64,000 nt of DNA from assembly GCF_009807005.1 (NCBI RefSeq), contig NZ_WUBR01000001.1, positions 806,001-870,000 on the forward strand, read 5' to 3'. Below, piece after piece: positions 1 to 8,667 of the stretch. Every line of letters begins with the position of its first letter. Within the stretch, counting starts at the first letter, position 1. The notes under the pieces are model-generated. The model saw only the letters and a program-made list of their open reading frames with translations, was not told the origin of the DNA and made no database searches. The position numbers were made by a program, and so were the translations under genes. The stretch is from Aurantiacibacter rhizosphaerae (GTDB lineage Bacteria > Pseudomonadota > Alphaproteobacteria > Sphingomonadales > Sphingomonadaceae).

Positions 1-1192
1 CGTCGCCAACACAGGCGACGGTTCGATTGCACTGCGCCCCTATGCCTTCGTCAGCCGCACCAGCGCCACTGCCAGCAAATCCACCTGGAACGTTCATTCC
101 GGCCCGATTGCAGAGGGCAATGGCGAGGTGAACTTCGACTGGGATTATGACGAGGTGGCCGAGGAAGGCCCCATCAGCCTGAACGGCGATACGCAGTGGC
201 TGGGCTTTACCGACATCTACTGGATGAGCGCGCTGATCGCGGATGATGCCAGCGCTGCGCAGGGCACGTTCCGCGATACCGGTGTCGACCTCTATCGTGC
301 AGACCTGATTTACGATGCCGTGACCGTGCCTGCTGGCAAGGCCGTATCGCGCACCACCCGCCTGTTTGCCGGTGCCAAGGAAAGCGCCGTGCTGGACATG
401 TACGAGGCGCAGGGCGTGGATCGCTTCGGCCTCGCCATCGATTGGGGCTGGTTCCGGTTTATCGCCTGGCCCATGTGGCAGGTGCTGATCTTCCTGTTCG
501 GCGTATTCGGCAACTTTGGCGTCGCGATTATCGCGCTTACGCTGATTATCCGGCTTATCCTGTTCCCGGTTGCGCAGAAGCAGTTCCATTCCATGGCGCA
601 GATGCGCGCCGTGCAGCCCAAGATGAAGGCGCTGCAGGAGCGCTACAAGGATGATAAGCAGGAACTGCAGCAGCAGATGGCCAAGCTCTACAAGGAAGAG
701 AAGGTCAATCCGCTGGCAGGCTGCCTGCCGATCTTCATCCAGATCCCGATCTTCTTTGCGCTGTACAAGGTGCTGCTGCTGGCGATCGAAATGCGGCATG
801 AGCCGTTCTTCGGCTGGCTGCGCGATCTCTCCGCGCCGGATCCGGCAACGGTGCTGAACCTGTTCGGCCTGCTGCCTTTCGATCCGCCGGGCTTCCTTGC
901 GATTGGTGTGCTGGCGGTGCTGCTGGGCTTCACCATGTGGCTGCAGTTCAAGCTGAACCCTGCCGCGATGGACCCGATGCAGCAGCAGATCTTCATGATC
1001 ATGCCGTGGGTGCTGATGTTCGTGATGGCTCCCTTTGCCGCAGGCTTGCTGCTGTACTGGATCAGCAATAACATCCTGACGCTGGCGCAGCAGAAGTATC
1101 TCTACTCACGCAATCCCGAACTGAAGGCACAGATGGCGAAGGAGCGTGAAGAAAAAGCGCTCGCCGCCAAACGTGAAAAGGCCGAAGGGTGA
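1..1192 (+). CDS. yidC: Membrane protein insertase YidC (5' end outside window)
   Basis: YidC/Oxa1 insertase puts membrane proteins into the inner membrane, alone or with SecYEG. The reading frame is open from the window edge, so the true start lies upstream; about 396 residues are visible of a protein that is usually 550-600. The first part is the end of the periplasmic beta domain. The conserved core follows: FGNFGVAIIALTLIIRL, the cytoplasmic coiled segment QPKMKALQERYKDDKQEL, the NPLAGCLPIFIQIPIFFALY helix, and a final helix near LLLYWISNNILTLAQQ. The C-terminus is basic (KEREEKALAAKREKAEG). The stop overlaps the GTG start of engB by 4 bp (GTGA), so the two are probably translationally coupled, a common yidC-engB arrangement. 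Confidence 0.97.
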   Translation, partial: VANTGDGSIALRPYAFVSRTSATASKSTWNVHSGPIAEGNGEVNFDWDYDEVAEEGPISLNGDTQWLGFTDIYWMSALIADDASAAQGTFRDTGVDLYRADLIYDAVTVPAGKAVSRTTRLFAGAKESAVLDMYEAQGVDRFGLAIDWGWFRFIAWPMWQVLIFLFGVFGNFGVAIIALTLIIRLILFPVAQKQFHSMAQMRAVQPKMKALQERYKDDKQELQQQMAKLYKEEKVNPLAGCLPIFIQIPIFFALYKVLLLAIEMRHEPFFGWLRDLSAPDPATVLNLFGLLPFDPPGFLAIGVLAVLLGFTMWLQFKLNPAAMDPMQQQIFMIMPWVLMFVMAPFAAGLLLYWISNNILTLAQQKYLYSRNPELKAQMAKEREEKALAAKREKAEG

Positions 1193-1830
1193 CACCGGAA
1201 GAAGAACAGCTGGCCAAAACGGCGAGCAAGCTGTTTTCCGGCCGCGTCGAGTTCCTGCTGTCGGCCCCGCAGCTGAAGCACCTGCCTGACCCCGACTATC
1301 CGGAAATCGCCTTTTGCGGGCGGTCCAACGTCGGCAAGAGCTCGCTGATCAATGCGCTGGTCAACCGCAAGGCCATTGCCCGCGCGTCCGTAACGCCGGG
1401 CCGCACGCAGGAACTGAACTTCTTCGAGGTTGGCGACCCCACAGAGTTCCGGCTGGTGGACATGCCGGGCTATGGCTTTGCCAAGGCTCCGGTGAAAGTG
1501 GTTGAGAAATGGCGCAAGCTGGTGCGCACCTTCCTGCGCGGGCGGGTGCCGCTGAAGCGTACGCTTGTCCTAGTGGATAGCCGCCACGGTCTGAAAGACA
1601 GTGACCGCGACATGATGACCATGCTGGACGAGGCTGCGGTCGGTTATCGGCTGGTGCTGACCAAGGCTGACAAGATCAAGGCTAGCGCCTTGGAAACGGT
1701 TCGCACAGAGGTTGCGGCGGAAGCACGCAAGCATCCGGCGGCCTATCCGGAAATGCACGTCACCAGTGCTGAAAAAGGCATGGGCATCGCAGAATTGCGC
1801 GCCGCGATTTTGAGTGACATTCGCGAGTAG
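1189..1830 (+). CDS. engB: Ribosome biogenesis GTP-binding protein EngB (YsxC/YihA)
   Basis: Small GTPase of the TrmE-Era-EngA-EngB family, needed for large ribosomal subunit assembly. The 213 residues match family length. G1 is GRSNVGKSS (about residue 43), the TPGRTQ switch follows, G3 is DMPG, G4 is TKAD, and the G5-like SAEKGMG is near the C-terminus. The GTG start at 1189 is chosen because it gives the 4-bp overlap with the yidC stop and keeps the usual short N-terminal extension before the G domain. A strong intrinsic terminator follows 25 bp after the stop. Confidence 0.96.
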   Translation: MTPEEEQLAKTASKLFSGRVEFLLSAPQLKHLPDPDYPEIAFCGRSNVGKSSLINALVNRKAIARASVTPGRTQELNFFEVGDPTEFRLVDMPGYGFAKAPVKVVEKWRKLVRTFLRGRVPLKRTLVLVDSRHGLKDSDRDMMTMLDEAAVGYRLVLTKADKIKASALETVRTEVAAEARKHPAAYPEMHVTSAEKGMGIAELRAAILSDIRE

Positions 1831-1854
1831 GCAAAGGCCACCGACTGCGGACAC

Positions 1855-1883
1855 AAAAAAGGCGCCCGGTGGGCGCCTTTTTC
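1855..1883. terminator. Bidirectional intrinsic terminator after engB
   Basis: A perfect inverted repeat: A5-GGCGCCC (1856-1867), 3-nt loop, GGGCGCC-T5 (1871-1882). The 7-bp GC stem has A and T runs on both sides, so it can end engB transcripts rightward and transcripts from the small ORF and CHASE2-EAL gene leftward. Confidence 0.93.
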
Positions 1884-1901
1884 AATTGAAGCTAATTCGG
1901 C

Positions 1902-1952
1902 TTAGCGCGAACGATCACCACCGAAAAGCCAATCCCAAAAACTGCCACCCAT
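1902..1952 (-). CDS. Candidate 16-residue microprotein
   Basis: An ATG at 1952 opens a 16-codon frame (MGGSFWDWLFGGDRSR, stop TAA at 1902-1904). It has an AGGAG Shine-Dalgarno at 1960-1964, seven bases from the start. The product would be glycine-rich at both ends with an aromatic FWDWLF core and a basic tail, so it could lie at a membrane surface. It sits between the stop of the CHASE2-EAL gene and the terminator at 1855-1883. No known family is recognised. Coding is supported only by the ribosome-binding site, spacing, an upstream promoter-like pair and the terminator; chance is possible for so short a frame. Confidence 0.45.
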   Translation of the reverse strand: MGGSFWDWLFGGDRSR

Positions 1953-1956
1953 TGTT

Positions 1957-2007
1957 CGTCTCCTAGTTACGTGGAGACGTTATGCGTTAACCATGAAAGT
2001 TTGTAAA
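1957..2007 (-). promoter_or_regulatory. Promoter-like hexamers and inverted repeat over the microORF ribosome-binding site
   Basis: On the minus strand TTTACA (2002-2007) is 17 bp from CATAAC (1979-1984), which resembles a sigma-70 promoter lying just past the CHASE2-EAL stop. Immediately downstream CGTCTCC (1973-1979) and GGAGACG (1957-1963) form a perfect 7-bp inverted repeat with a 9-nt loop. The second arm contains the Shine-Dalgarno. A read-through RNA would fold it away. An RNA started about 7 nt after CATAAC would lack the first arm and leave the site free. The repeat could instead be a DNA operator. Confidence 0.4.
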
Positions 2008-2009
2008 GT

Positions 2010-4328
2010 TTAAACCATATCTCTTAAGGGTTCGTCTTGGCTATGCCTATGGTATTCAATGATTCTATCAAATGTTATGGGTCTGGAAATTGCGAACCCC
2101 TGGGCCACGACGCAGCCCGAATCGCGCAACAAAGTTAATGTTCCGGTGTCTTCAACACCCTCTGCAACCACAATGATTCGCAAGTCCCTGCCAAGTTGCA
2201 GCACGCTTTTTACAATGCCCAATGCTTTTGGATCATTGGTCATGGGGGCGATGAACATCCGATCGATCTTGAGTTCGGAGAATGGCAACTTAAGCAGCGC
2301 CTCAAGGCTGGCCGCACCGACACCAAAATCATCCATGGAAATTTTTGTACCAAGCGCCTTGAGCTCGCCCAGAATTTCGGCAGCCAGATCAAGATTGGAG
2401 ATGCGGTAGGTCTCGGTAATCTCCAGTGTCAGCCGGCGTGGATCGAAACCGGTTTCTTCCAACACGCGCGAGACCATGGAGACAATGGATCGCTCATGCA
2501 GCAGCGTGGCGGAAATGTTGACGGCGATCGGCAGGTGCAGTCCGGCATCTTCGAAATCTTTGCCAGCCTTGCAGGCAGCGCCAAGAACGAATTTCGTAAG
2601 CTGGCTCATCCGACCGGCAATTTCGCATTGGCGGATGAAATAGTCGGGCGGGATGTGGCCCTTCACCGGGTCCTTCCAGCGAACCAGGGCCTCGGCTCCG
2701 ATCATTTCGCCCGTCTGCACCATCACCTTGGGCTGGAAGGCCAGATAGATTTCACCATTGTCGAGGGCGGCATCGATGCGGGCCTGGAGCGAGATGTTCC
2801 AGATCAGATCTTCCTGTGAAGCCATGTCTGCGATGCAGATAGGCTCGAAAGTCTCGTTGGTTTTCTCGGCTGCCGCGATGGCGCCTGCCAGGCGGCGGCC
2901 CACATTCGGACTGGGCGTGATATCGATGCCGAAGGTGATGCCGACATCGACCTGCTCCGCCCCAACCGTAAGCGGGGAAGCGAACAGCGCCCGCAATCCC
3001 TCGAGGTGCTCTCGCAGCAGGGCCGGATCCTTTTCCTTCATGGTCCAGGAAATCAGGTGGCCAGGACCTAGGTAGATCGTGGCATCCTGCGTTGCCGCCT
3101 TGAGGCGCGCGGTGATGGCAAGCAGGTAATCACCATGAAGCTCTGCCGGCAGTGTGCGGCGCACCTCTTCGAAACGATGGATGCGGGCCACGATCACGGC
3201 GGGAACGTGGTTGGCCACATCCTTGTCAGCTTCCAGTGCGGCAAAAGTGGGCAGGTCCGTTTCCGGATCGACGAGCAGAAGATCACGCACCCATTTTGTG
3301 CGGGCCCTGAAAAACCCGTAGGAAACTATCGCGGCGAGGCCATAAGCGAAGCTGATACGAAGGCCTAGTTGCGGGCCGATCAGCGGCGCCAAAAGAACTG
3401 TGACCGTTATCGCCCCGATTGCTGCCGATCTAAGAATTCTGTTCCTGATCGGACAAGCCAGCAGAAGAAATGCCAGCGTAGCCAGAAGCATGAGTAATCC
3501 GCTGATGTAACGCGGATGCCCGGACATGAGGGTTTCAGCAGCGTAAATGGCGATCATCGAATCCGAGACTGTTCCTTGGCCCGGCAAGCTTGGCGCTTCG
3601 CGGCGAAGGCTTATGCTTTGCCCAATTAGAACTCTCTTTCCCGAAAGTGCATCGAGATTGGCATTTGGTTTCAGCAGGTCGGAAAACCGATAAGTCGGGA
3701 TCGAAGCCAGGTCATAGCTGTATTCAACAGCGAAAATCTCGTTCGAATCGCCAGTAACTCCAGCAATACTGGCTGGAATGGTGGCAACATCCTTGTCGCC
3801 ATCGGCAACAGCGAACGGCATGTACCAGACATAGCCCAGGTAATTGCGGAATGCGTCCAGCGCGACTTCGGGTACACCATTTGCGATGCGTGGCTGATTT
3901 TCACGCAAGACCGGTTCGCCATTAAGACTCTTTTCCAGAAAGCGGACGAGATAGGCGCGACCGGAAAAATCGCGCAACGCGGAATTCAGTGTCTCGTCGG
4001 CTTCGGCACTCGAATCTTTATCGTACAGAATATTGACGTAAACTTCCTCGACACCGGCATTGTCCAGCCTGTCCAGCAAGTTTGCCAGCCGTTCTCGGGC
4101 AACCGGATTTTGGGGGTCAGCCAGATCCTCGTCAGCACCGACGAATACGATCTCTCCAGACGCGGGCTGGGAAACGATGTTGGCTTCCACCAGCCAACCA
4201 ATCTGATCAACCGGATCGAGAAACGCCGGAATGACAAGGGCAAGCGCGATCAGCCCCGACCACGCCACCTGACGGACGCGTTCGAGCCATTTGACCCTAT
4301 CTTTGGATGTCGGGGTCTGATCGACCAC
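2010..4328 (-). CDS. CHASE2-sensor EAL-domain c-di-GMP phosphodiesterase
   Basis: A 772-residue membrane signalling protein predicted to hydrolyse cyclic di-GMP. One N-terminal membrane helix (about 20-40) leads into an extracytoplasmic CHASE2 domain (about 45-265). A cluster of hydrophobic helices follows (SGLLMLLATLAFLLLACPI onward, to about 340). A GGDEF-like domain (about 355-500) has lost its GGDEF signature. The C-terminal EAL domain keeps GAEALVRW (about 545), MDDFGVGAAS (about 665), the lysine in ELKIDR and VVAEGVED, so the phosphodiesterase centre looks intact. GTG at 4328 is chosen because AAAGGTGA lies 5 bases upstream. The ends of the gene are less GC-rich than most neighbours. 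The ligand of CHASE2 cannot be told from sequence. Confidence 0.88.
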   Translation of the reverse strand: MVDQTPTSKDRVKWLERVRQVAWSGLIALALVIPAFLDPVDQIGWLVEANIVSQPASGEIVFVGADEDLADPQNPVARERLANLLDRLDNAGVEEVYVNILYDKDSSAEADETLNSALRDFSGRAYLVRFLEKSLNGEPVLRENQPRIANGVPEVALDAFRNYLGYVWYMPFAVADGDKDVATIPASIAGVTGDSNEIFAVEYSYDLASIPTYRFSDLLKPNANLDALSGKRVLIGQSISLRREAPSLPGQGTVSDSMIAIYAAETLMSGHPRYISGLLMLLATLAFLLLACPIRNRILRSAAIGAITVTVLLAPLIGPQLGLRISFAYGLAAIVSYGFFRARTKWVRDLLLVDPETDLPTFAALEADKDVANHVPAVIVARIHRFEEVRRTLPAELHGDYLLAITARLKAATQDATIYLGPGHLISWTMKEKDPALLREHLEGLRALFASPLTVGAEQVDVGITFGIDITPSPNVGRRLAGAIAAAEKTNETFEPICIADMASQEDLIWNISLQARIDAALDNGEIYLAFQPKVMVQTGEMIGAEALVRWKDPVKGHIPPDYFIRQCEIAGRMSQLTKFVLGAACKAGKDFEDAGLHLPIAVNISATLLHERSIVSMVSRVLEETGFDPRRLTLEITETYRISNLDLAAEILGELKALGTKISMDDFGVGAASLEALLKLPFSELKIDRMFIAPMTNDPKALGIVKSVLQLGRDLRIIVVAEGVEDTGTLTLLRDSGCVVAQGFAISRPITFDRIIEYHRHSQDEPLRDMV

Positions 4329-4379
4329 TCTTCACCTTTCTTGCGCCCGGATATTACTAACCTGGGAGGGTGATGACAT

Positions 4380-4472
4380 ATGTTGGTTAACAAAGCGGCA
4401 ACGAAGCAAGGCAAGGATAACGGGGGTGCCGATACCCTGTGCGTCAGCCATGCTCGACAGCTTCAGGCTTAA
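4380..4472 (+). CDS. Possible 30-residue small ORF upstream of the GST gene
   Basis: An ATG with GGGAGGG about 10 bases upstream opens a 30-codon hydrophilic frame that starts MLVNKAATK and ends at a TAA. It is the only such frame in the gap between the CHASE2-EAL gene and the GST gene. Codon use is mixed and no family is recognised, so it may be chance or a leader peptide. Confidence 0.2.
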   Translation: MLVNKAATKQGKDNGGADTLCVSHARQLQA

Positions 4473-4509
4473 CCGTTAGGTCCGGCGCAAACAGGGACAC
4501 GGTGCAATC

Positions 4510-5175
4510 ATGAAGCTTATCATCGGCAACAAGAACTACTCCAGCTGGTCTTTACGGGGCTGGCTGGCAGCGAAGCAGAGCGGACTGTCTTTCGAGGAAT
4601 TGACCGTCCACATCGATGGCGATGACTGGCAGGCGATGAAGCGCACCGATGGCGAATTTCAGCCGTCTGCCGGCAAGGTGCCGGTATTGTGGGACGATGA
4701 TGTCGTCGTCTGGGACAGCCTCGCCATTCTCGAATATCTTGCCGACAAGGTGGGGCGCGACCGGTTCTGGCCGAAGGATGATGCGGCACGCGGCATGGCG
4801 CGGGCCATGGTGGCGGAAATGCATTCCTCCTACCTTCCCTTGCGGCGGCAGTGCCCGATGAACATACGTGCCCGCGCATCGATCAACCTTTCCGATGAGA
4901 CGAAGGGCAATATCGTGCGCATCCTTGGCCTGTGGGCAGAGGCGCGTGCGCGTTTCGGCCAGGGCGGGCCATTCCTGTTCGGCACCTTCAGCGCGGCGGA
5001 TATTTTCTACGCCCCCATCGTCAGCCGCTTCCTCACCTATGGCATTGGCGTGCCCGGCTTTGCCCAGGCCTATATGCAAGCCTTGTGGGAGCATGACTGG
5101 ATGCAGCAATGGGTAGAAGCGGCGATGGCGGAAGAATGGACCATCTCGCAGTTCGAGACCGGGGAGCCTGCGTGA
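4510..5175 (+). CDS. Glutathione S-transferase family protein
   Basis: A 221-residue soluble protein with a GST layout. The N-terminal thioredoxin-like half begins MKLIIGNKNYSSWSLRGWL, a hallmark of the bacterial NYSSWSLRPW subfamily, in which the serines near residues 10-11 are candidates for activating glutathione. WDSLAILEYLADK contains the usual gamma-glutamyl-binding segment. The helical C-terminal half runs from about residue 90 and includes GPFLFGTFSAADIFYAPIVSR, close to the conserved N-capping motif. Its stop overlaps the dapE start by 4 bp. The natural substrate is unknown. Confidence 0.88.
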   Translation: MKLIIGNKNYSSWSLRGWLAAKQSGLSFEELTVHIDGDDWQAMKRTDGEFQPSAGKVPVLWDDDVVVWDSLAILEYLADKVGRDRFWPKDDAARGMARAMVAEMHSSYLPLRRQCPMNIRARASINLSDETKGNIVRILGLWAEARARFGQGGPFLFGTFSAADIFYAPIVSRFLTYGIGVPGFAQAYMQALWEHDWMQQWVEAAMAEEWTISQFETGEPA

Positions 5176-6323
5176 GCCACGATCCTCTCGCCAATGCCAA
5201 AGAGCTGATTGCCTGCGAAAGCGTAACGCCTGCGCGTGGCCGGGTGTTCGATGCAATGGAGCAAATGTTGACCGTCCTCGGTTTCGAGGTTGATCGCTTC
5301 ATCCGGGGTGAAGGCGCAGAAGGCAGCGATGAAGAGCCGGTGGAGAACCTGTTCGCCATCCGGCGCGGGGCTGCGGGATCGCCCCATTTCGCCTTTGCCG
5401 GACATGTGGACGTGGTGCCTGCGGGGGAGGGGTGGTCTACCAGTCCTTTCGGGCCGGAGGTGCGCTCCGAACCGGGTGGCGACCTGCTGTATGGTCGCGG
5501 CGCGGTGGACATGAAGGGCTCCATCGCCTGCATGGTAGCCGCCGTTGCCGATATTCCGGCGGAGGCGGGTACGCTCAGCTTCATCATCACCGGTGACGAG
5601 GAAGGCCCGGCGCTGCACGGCACGCGCGCGCTGATCGACAGGATGCGCGAACGCGGCGATATCCCCGATCTGTGCCTGGTGGGGGAGCCTACCAGCGTGA
5701 ACCGGCTGGGCGACATGATGAAGATCGGTAGGCGCGGCTCTGTCAACATCTGGCTGGAGGTGGAGGGCACGCAGGGCCACGTCGCCTATCCGCACCTGGC
5801 CGATAACCCGATGCCGAAGATGGTTGCCATCCTTGCCGATCTGGATGCTCTGGTGCTGGATGAAGGCACCGACTGGTTTCAGCCGAGCAATCTGGAAATC
5901 ACCGAGTTCAACGTGCCCAACCGCGCGCATAACGTGATCCCCGGCAAGGCCACGGCGCGCATTTCCATCCGTTTCAATGATCAGCATTCCGGCGCGTCGC
6001 TGTCAGATAAAGTGATCGCCATCGCCGAAAAGCACGGCGGCACGGCGCGGCCCATCATCAGCGGAGAGCCGTTCTTGACCCCGCCGGGTGCATTCTCCCA
6101 AATGATAGCCGATGCGGTGAAAGCCGAAACCGGCGTGGAGCCGGAGGCGTCCACCACCGGGGGCACATCGGATGCGCGCTTCCTAAAAGACCTGTGCCCG
6201 GTGATCGAATTCGGGCTGGTCAATGCCACCATGCACAAGACCGACGAGGCAGTAGCAGTTGACGACCTTGCCACGCTCACGGCAATCTACCGCCGGATCG
6301 CAATGGCCGCACTTTCAAATTGA
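5172..6323 (+). CDS. dapE: Succinyl-diaminopimelate desuccinylase DapE
   Basis: Zinc metallopeptidase (M20 family) that removes succinate from N-succinyl-LL-diaminopimelate in lysine and meso-diaminopimelate synthesis. Visible features are HVDVVPAG (about 77-84, zinc histidine and aspartate), LYGRGAVDMKGS (bridging aspartate), TGDEEGPA (about 140, catalytic glutamates), a dimerisation domain in the middle, and TGGTSDARF plus a final histidine in NATMHKTDE. GTG at 5172 is chosen over an in-frame ATG at 5109. It gives the family length (383 residues), follows GGGGAG, and overlaps the GST stop as GTGA. dapB of the same pathway lies 3 kb away on the other strand. Confidence 0.95.
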   Translation: MSHDPLANAKELIACESVTPARGRVFDAMEQMLTVLGFEVDRFIRGEGAEGSDEEPVENLFAIRRGAAGSPHFAFAGHVDVVPAGEGWSTSPFGPEVRSEPGGDLLYGRGAVDMKGSIACMVAAVADIPAEAGTLSFIITGDEEGPALHGTRALIDRMRERGDIPDLCLVGEPTSVNRLGDMMKIGRRGSVNIWLEVEGTQGHVAYPHLADNPMPKMVAILADLDALVLDEGTDWFQPSNLEITEFNVPNRAHNVIPGKATARISIRFNDQHSGASLSDKVIAIAEKHGGTARPIISGEPFLTPPGAFSQMIADAVKAETGVEPEASTTGGTSDARFLKDLCPVIEFGLVNATMHKTDEAVAVDDLATLTAIYRRIAMAALSN

Positions 6324-6351
6324 GGGGCTGGCTACCTAGAAAGGGACTTTC

Positions 6352-7587
6352 ATGAAACGCTGGTTGGCCATTCCGCTGTGGCAGCGGGTTCTCGTTGCAC
6401 TGGCGTTGGGCATCATTGCCGGGCGCATGTGGGGACCGGGTGCGGAAAGCATCAAGATTATCGGCGATATCTTCGTCGCCTTCATCAAGATGCTGGTGGT
6501 GCCGCTGATCTTCTTCAGCCTTGTGGCGGGCGTTGCCAGTATCGGCGATATCCGCAAGCTTGGCCGCATTGGCTGGCGCGCGTTGCTGCTGTTCGTGGTG
6601 ACGGGCCAGATCGCCGTCTGGCTGGGCCTGTTCCTGGGTACGGTGATCGCGCCGGGCGCCGGCGTCGATACGTCCTCCATCCAGATGGGCGCCGTGCCGG
6701 AACCGAACGAGACCACCTGGCGGGACATGCTGCTGGGCATGGTGCCGCAAAGTCCGGTTCAGGTGATGGCAGACGTTAACGTGCTGCCGCTGATCATCTT
6801 CTCCCTGTTGCTGGGCATCGGCATCCTGATGGCCAAGGAAGAAGGCGAGCCGGTTCTCAAAATTTTCGATAGTGGCGCTGTCGTGATGCAGAAGGTGACG
6901 ATGGTGGTGATGGAGCTTACCCCCTTCGGCGTCTTCGCGCTGATGGCGTGGGTGGCGGGAACGCTGGGTTTCGATGCGCTGGCCGCATTGGGCAAGCTGG
7001 TGTTCTTGAATTACCTTGGCTGCCTGCTGATCATCTTCGTGGTTTATGCAGCGATGATAAAGTTCATCGCGCGCCTGCCCGTGGGCGATTTCTTCCGCGG
7101 CATCGTGGATGCCATCGCGGTGAGCTATTCCACGGCCAGTTCCAACGCGACGCTGCCCGTTACCCTGCGCTGTGCAGAGCGGAACCTCGGCATCAGCAAT
7201 TCGGTGGCCAGCTTCGTGATCTCGCTGGGCGCCACGATCAACATGAACGGCACGGCGATGTATCTGGGCCTTGCCACGCTGTTCGGCGCGCAGATCTTCG
7301 GCGTGGATCTGAGCTGGGGCGACTATTTCCTCATCTCCATCCTCGGCACTCTGGGCGCTGTCGGCGCGGCGGGCATTCCGGGTGCGGGCCTGATCATGAT
7401 GGCGCTGGTGTTCGGTGCAGTCGGCGTTCCGCTGGAAACCATCGCCTTTGTCGCGGGCGTGGACCGGATCATGGACATGATGCGCACCACCACCAATGTT
7501 TCTGGCGATGCGGCCGTTGCCACGACCGTGGCCAGCCTGACGGGCGAGATCGATAAGGCGGAGATGATCAGCGCAGACGATGTCTGA
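6352..7587 (+). CDS. Dicarboxylate/amino acid:cation symporter (DAACS family)
   Basis: A 411-residue secondary transporter of the GltP/DctA fold, expected to bring glutamate, aspartate or C4-dicarboxylates across the inner membrane with H+ or Na+. Eight membrane segments and two hairpins fit the hydrophobicity. The signature STASSNATLPVT matches the serine-rich hairpin 1 tip, NMNGTAMY corresponds to the NMDGT motif in TM7, and GIPGAGLIM and FVAGVDRIMDMMRTTTNV match hairpin 2 and TM8. The substrate cannot be fixed from sequence. It starts 28 bp after dapE with GAAAGGGA upstream, so it may share that transcript. Confidence 0.93.
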   Translation: MKRWLAIPLWQRVLVALALGIIAGRMWGPGAESIKIIGDIFVAFIKMLVVPLIFFSLVAGVASIGDIRKLGRIGWRALLLFVVTGQIAVWLGLFLGTVIAPGAGVDTSSIQMGAVPEPNETTWRDMLLGMVPQSPVQVMADVNVLPLIIFSLLLGIGILMAKEEGEPVLKIFDSGAVVMQKVTMVVMELTPFGVFALMAWVAGTLGFDALAALGKLVFLNYLGCLLIIFVVYAAMIKFIARLPVGDFFRGIVDAIAVSYSTASSNATLPVTLRCAERNLGISNSVASFVISLGATINMNGTAMYLGLATLFGAQIFGVDLSWGDYFLISILGTLGAVGAAGIPGAGLIMMALVFGAVGVPLETIAFVAGVDRIMDMMRTTTNVSGDAAVATTVASLTGEIDKAEMISADDV

Positions 7588-7644
7588 CCCGGCAAGGCCC
7601 GGCGCAACCGCGAATTAACCATTCCGCTGTTACGCGTGGCGGGT

Positions 7645-8667
7645 ATGGATAGCCGCATCTTTCTTGGCCTGTTTCTGGCCGCGCATATGCTGCTGGCTGC
7701 GGCCACGCCTGTCTCGGGTTATGCGGAGGCACTGCGCGCGGTGTATCTGCAATCGCTGCTGCTGGTGTGGCTGGTGCTGATCGCGCTTGTCATCCTGTTT
7801 GTGCAGGTGGCGATGAAGCGGGTAGAAAGCCCCACCAAGGTTATGGTGCGCGTGCTGCGATCCCGCCGCAAGCGATATATCGAGGGGGCGGTGTTCCTGG
7901 TGGCGCTGGCCACGATGATGCAGGTCTATATGATCCTGAAGGTCGCCATTCCGCAGATCGTGCCTTTCTATGCCGATCCCATGCTGGCCGATCTGGACTC
8001 CGCGTTGTTCGGGCAGGACCCGTGGCGCATCACGCATGCCATTTTCGGGCCGGCGGCCACGCGCTTTCTTGACTGGTTCTACGTTACGCCCTGCCTGATC
8101 GTGACTGCCACGATGACGCTGTGGGCCTGTTTCGCGAAAGACCGCGCCTTCAGCCGCAGGTCTGTGCTGGCGATCACCATGTGCTGGTTCATCATCGGCA
8201 ATTGGGCGGCACTGTCGCTATCGTCTGCCGGGCCGATCTACATGGATCACTTCTATGGCGACGCGCGCTTTGCAGATTTGCTGGCCGTTCTGCCGCCAGA
8301 CCTGACGGCCACGCAGACGCAGGCCTATTTGCTGGAGAATTTCAGTGCGCCCGGCTTCGGCAAGGGGATCAGCGCCATGCCATCCATGCACAATGCGCTG
8401 TACCTGCTTTTGCTCTGGATGGTGTACGATCGTTTCGGCAATGGCTGGCAATTGTGGCTGGCCATCGCGTTCGAGGCGACCGTGTTCGTCGCCTCCGTCC
8501 ACCTCGGCTGGCACTATGCGCTGGATGCGGTGGTGGCCGCCATGCTGGTGGCGCCCATCTGGTATGTGGCGGGCCGCGTCGAAAGCTGGCGCCTGCCGCG
8601 CCTTGCACTGCCGCTGGGCAATAGACTGGGCAACAGGCCCGCTAGCGCCCCTTCGGTTTCTCCGTAA
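7645..8667 (+). CDS. PAP2-superfamily membrane protein (Aur1/inositolphosphotransferase-like)
   Basis: A 340-residue polytopic membrane protein. Its second half carries the PAP2 catalytic pattern in the form used by the Aur1/Ipt1-like branch: SAMPSMHNA (about 242-250) and SVHLGWHYALDA (about 284-295), giving the two histidines and the aspartate. Such enzymes move or remove phosphate-linked head groups of lipids. Sphingomonads make sphingolipids, so a lipid head-group role is attractive but inferred. ATG at 7645 is preferred to GTG at 7636; the difference is three residues. Its 3' end overlaps the convergent nth gene by 26 bp. Confidence 0.78.
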   Translation: MDSRIFLGLFLAAHMLLAAATPVSGYAEALRAVYLQSLLLVWLVLIALVILFVQVAMKRVESPTKVMVRVLRSRRKRYIEGAVFLVALATMMQVYMILKVAIPQIVPFYADPMLADLDSALFGQDPWRITHAIFGPAATRFLDWFYVTPCLIVTATMTLWACFAKDRAFSRRSVLAITMCWFIIGNWAALSLSSAGPIYMDHFYGDARFADLLAVLPPDLTATQTQAYLLENFSAPGFGKGISAMPSMHNALYLLLLWMVYDRFGNGWQLWLAIAFEATVFVASVHLGWHYALDAVVAAMLVAPIWYVAGRVESWRLPRLALPLGNRLGNRPASAPSVSP

